Source: an uncultured Bacillota bacterium
Lineage (GTDB): Bacteria > Bacillota_I > Bacilli_A > RFN20 > CAG-826
Direction: 5' to 3'
NCBI GenBank assembly: GCA_946612055.1
Contig: CAMOEH010000066.1
Coordinates: 1 to 7,630, forward strand
Length of the DNA stretch: 7,630 bases
Shown here: piece by piece, positions 7,201-7,630 of the stretch
Layout: each line of letters starts with the position of its first letter
Numbering within the stretch: position 1 is the first letter of the stretch
The notes under the pieces: generated by a model
What the model saw: the letters and a program-made list of their open reading frames with translations, nothing else
The model's database searches: none
Told to the model about the DNA's origin: nothing
Made by a program: the position numbers and the translations under genes

Positions 7201-7630
7201 AAAGGCCAATAATGAACCGGAACATTTCATCGTTGGATCTCGTGGCTCCGTCGGTTCTTCTTTTGCTGCGAATTTGGCCGAAATTACTGAAGTAAATCCT
7301 TTGCCACCGCATTATTATTGCCCGAAGTGTCATCATTTCGAATGGGGCGACTCTTCGGTGTATAAGTCGGGGTTTGACCTCCCCGAAAAGATGTGCCCCA
7401 ATTGCGGGCACAAACTGGTTAGCAATGGCCAGAATATCCCCTTCGAAACCTTCCTTGGATTCGATGCGGACAAAGTTCCTGATATCGACTTAAATTTCGA
7501 GGAAGAATCACAGCACCGTGCCCATAATTACAGCAAAGAACTGCTTGGCGAGGGCAATGTTTTCCCCGCCGGCACCACTGAACCCGTTGCGGACAAGACG
7601 GCTTATGGCTATGTCCGTGGCTCTTTTATA
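4292..7630 (+). CDS. polC: DNA polymerase III alpha subunit, PolC type, 3'-truncated by window edge
   Basis: PolC is the replicative polymerase of low-GC Gram-positive bacteria, with built-in proofreading. The frame is open for 1113 codons to the last base with no stop; the family is about 1440 residues long. Domains in order: an N-terminal domain (about 1-149); a Glu/Pro/Val-rich linker (about 150-230); an OB fold (about 270-375); and a PHP domain opening with VELHLHT (382-388). The PHP domain is interrupted by a DEDD 3'-5' exonuclease: FDTETTG (Asp478, Glu480), HNASFD (Asp563) and HRADYDA (His620, Asp625). PHP then resumes with GSAC (Cys738) and TGDVHYL (809-815). The polymerase core shows GSRGSVGSS (982-990), a zinc-finger pair CPKC/CPNC (Cys1010, 1013, 1035, 1038) and the palm motif PDIDLNF with catalytic Asp1064 and Asp1066. 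The rest of the palm, the fingers and the beta-clamp motif lie beyond the edge. Both active sites appear intact. An unusual palm loop follows at 1091-1098. It directly follows rseP, with no proS between. Confidence 0.98.
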   Translation, partial: MGEKMDGFLRSIGIQQTEDFDLEFLFLVMNPHIQGQIDMAIVKSTPWSYTQLSAFLNGLANIRYPYSLRFNYDVEITPDDVSSLFIEWYFDHYYVPPTFELVSPREGVIEFIFDSEEERKDRMDAIGEFSKLLGFFTYPYAIISSVRTSKEENVTPEVKPQVEAEPEKVEPKKAEVEESNEMSFGFIASKLSQNQNAVEEVATEEQAEPAAEKIEEPVDPLDEGRLAVKRDLEAAVAEGEEVLLDAAARNYKIMMEERARKRVWTTGDYKPLHSIAEVYTMGMQNIDFDGELYECEIRPGKNKGLRGKLSVGDWNGGVNVRAFENRRLSADTLNSLKPGQHIRVRGAIDVDKFTKQRVVIAHYIDMLPDYPLRDDEEEEKRVELHLHTKMSTMDAVTDIKNYCNLAAHMGMKAIAVTDHGVVQAFPAAEDAARKLKKDKNYDLKILYGCELYTFNTKLTFAYNPDQRPLKGNTYVIFDTETTGLSSRHDRLIEFGAVKMVDGKIVDRFDTFINPEIPLSEEAMAINRITNDDVKGAPTIKEALPSILQFLGDHILVAHNASFDIGFLNTALEENGHPPLSTPVIDTVPISRFLFPTVAYHNEGSLLKNLGLSVYDEESAHRADYDANALAEGFREIVIRLEKLKPGIRVCDLNDLFVPLPDENDPDPIHAQQVKDDYYSFCRHLFEYHTTVLVKNQQGLKDLYRIISKGHDEYLFRVPTCPLWLLEKYRENFLIGSACFSGEIFEIAQTKRKDDLVKAMAFYDYIEIQPPENYSYLINMGRVKDQDKLIEILKDIIEAAEIAGKPVVATGDVHYLNPEDKILRDVYIMAKGIGNGAHPYWPPKRDKMPLFDNPDQHFRSTKEMLDCFRTFLSEAKVREIVIKNTNDIADQIEFIEPVSDTLYTPDANLPNSDQKIRQLCEKNFEKIYGGNTEPVTQRCIKEIWERLQKELSGIIDNGYAVTYYIAHQLIKKANNEPEHFIVGSRGSVGSSFAANLAEITEVNPLPPHYYCPKCHHFEWGDSSVYKSGFDLPEKMCPNCGHKLVSNGQNIPFETFLGFDADKVPDIDLNFEEESQHRAHNYSKELLGEGNVFPAGTTEPVADKTAYGYVRGSFI
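4739..4981 (+). other. Low-complexity Glu-rich linker segment inside polC
   Basis: Codons 150-230 of polC encode a segment dominated by Glu, Val, Pro, Ala and Lys, between the N-terminal domain and the OB fold. It begins just after SSVRTS and gives way to a probable helix leading into the OB domain (Trp264 onward). It looks disordered and is probably a flexible tether. Its DNA carries repeated GAA runs and AGA codons, whereas the surrounding domains favour CGC/CGT for Arg. This is probably a result of low constraint rather than transfer. Confidence 0.7.

Larger units (their letters stand above)
1..7630 (+). other. Single co-directional operon uppS-cdsA-dxr-rseP-polC
   Basis: All five genes are on one strand with overlaps of 14, 4 and 4 bases (ATGA at 1685-1688 and 2854-2857) and a single 10-base gap. 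No space exists for an internal promoter in non-coding DNA, and I see no terminator hairpin with a T-tract. Transcription therefore most likely starts upstream of the window and continues beyond it. An internal promoter within a coding sequence cannot be excluded by eye. Confidence 0.8.

Noticed and set aside
6992..7411. 139-codon minus-strand frame
   Set aside because: It is antisense to the conserved PolC core, including GSRGSVGSS and the zinc cysteines, with no domain of its own.
1..7630. Accessory or novel defence/mobile system
   Set aside because: Every base except the 10-base rseP-polC gap lies in a recognisable housekeeping gene. No repeats, integrase, transposase or unexplained open frame was found.

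Overview
The window is a compact, all-plus-strand run of five housekeeping genes from a low-GC Gram-positive type bacterium: the 3' part of uppS, then cdsA, dxr, rseP, and the first 1113 codons of polC. The order uppS-cdsA-dxr-rseP-(proS)-polC is the classic Bacillota/Mycoplasmatota arrangement, and PolC-type DNA polymerase III is itself characteristic of that group. The base composition looks moderate (roughly mid-40s percent GC by eye). TGA is a real stop here (cdsA and dxr both end on it) and Trp is written TGG, so the code is standard and Mycoplasma/Spiroplasma are excluded. My best inference is an uncultured member of Bacilli near Erysipelotrichia, RF39 or Acholeplasma/Izemoplasma-like lineages. 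The divergence of several proteins from the Bacillus versions fits this, but the taxon cannot be fixed from the sequence alone.

Layout: uppS (1-580, 5' end missing) overlaps cdsA (567-1688) by 14 bases. cdsA overlaps dxr (1685-2857) by the four bases ATGA, and dxr overlaps rseP (2854-4281) in the same way. Ten bases separate rseP from polC (4292-7630, running off the right edge). There is no intergenic space for a promoter or terminator, so the whole window is best read as the interior of one operon with translational coupling. Strong Shine-Dalgarno sequences precede cdsA, rseP and polC. The dxr ribosome site is weak, and coupling probably carries its translation.

Functionally the first four genes belong to envelope biogenesis. 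Dxr commits carbon to the MEP isoprenoid pathway, whose products feed UppS to make the undecaprenyl carrier for wall synthesis. CdsA makes CDP-diacylglycerol, the precursor of anionic phospholipids. RseP is an intramembrane site-2 protease. PolC, the replicative polymerase, shares the transcript, as is common in this phylum.

I see no mobile element, CRISPR array, RNA gene, toxin, phage gene or other accessory system. No previously undescribed system is evident. The points worth a second look are departures within known families: a large non-canonical extramembrane region in RseP without a readable PDZ domain, unusual residues in the PolC palm loop, a Glu-rich insert in PolC, a charged N-terminal tail on CdsA, motif variants in Dxr, and the absence of proS between rseP and polC.
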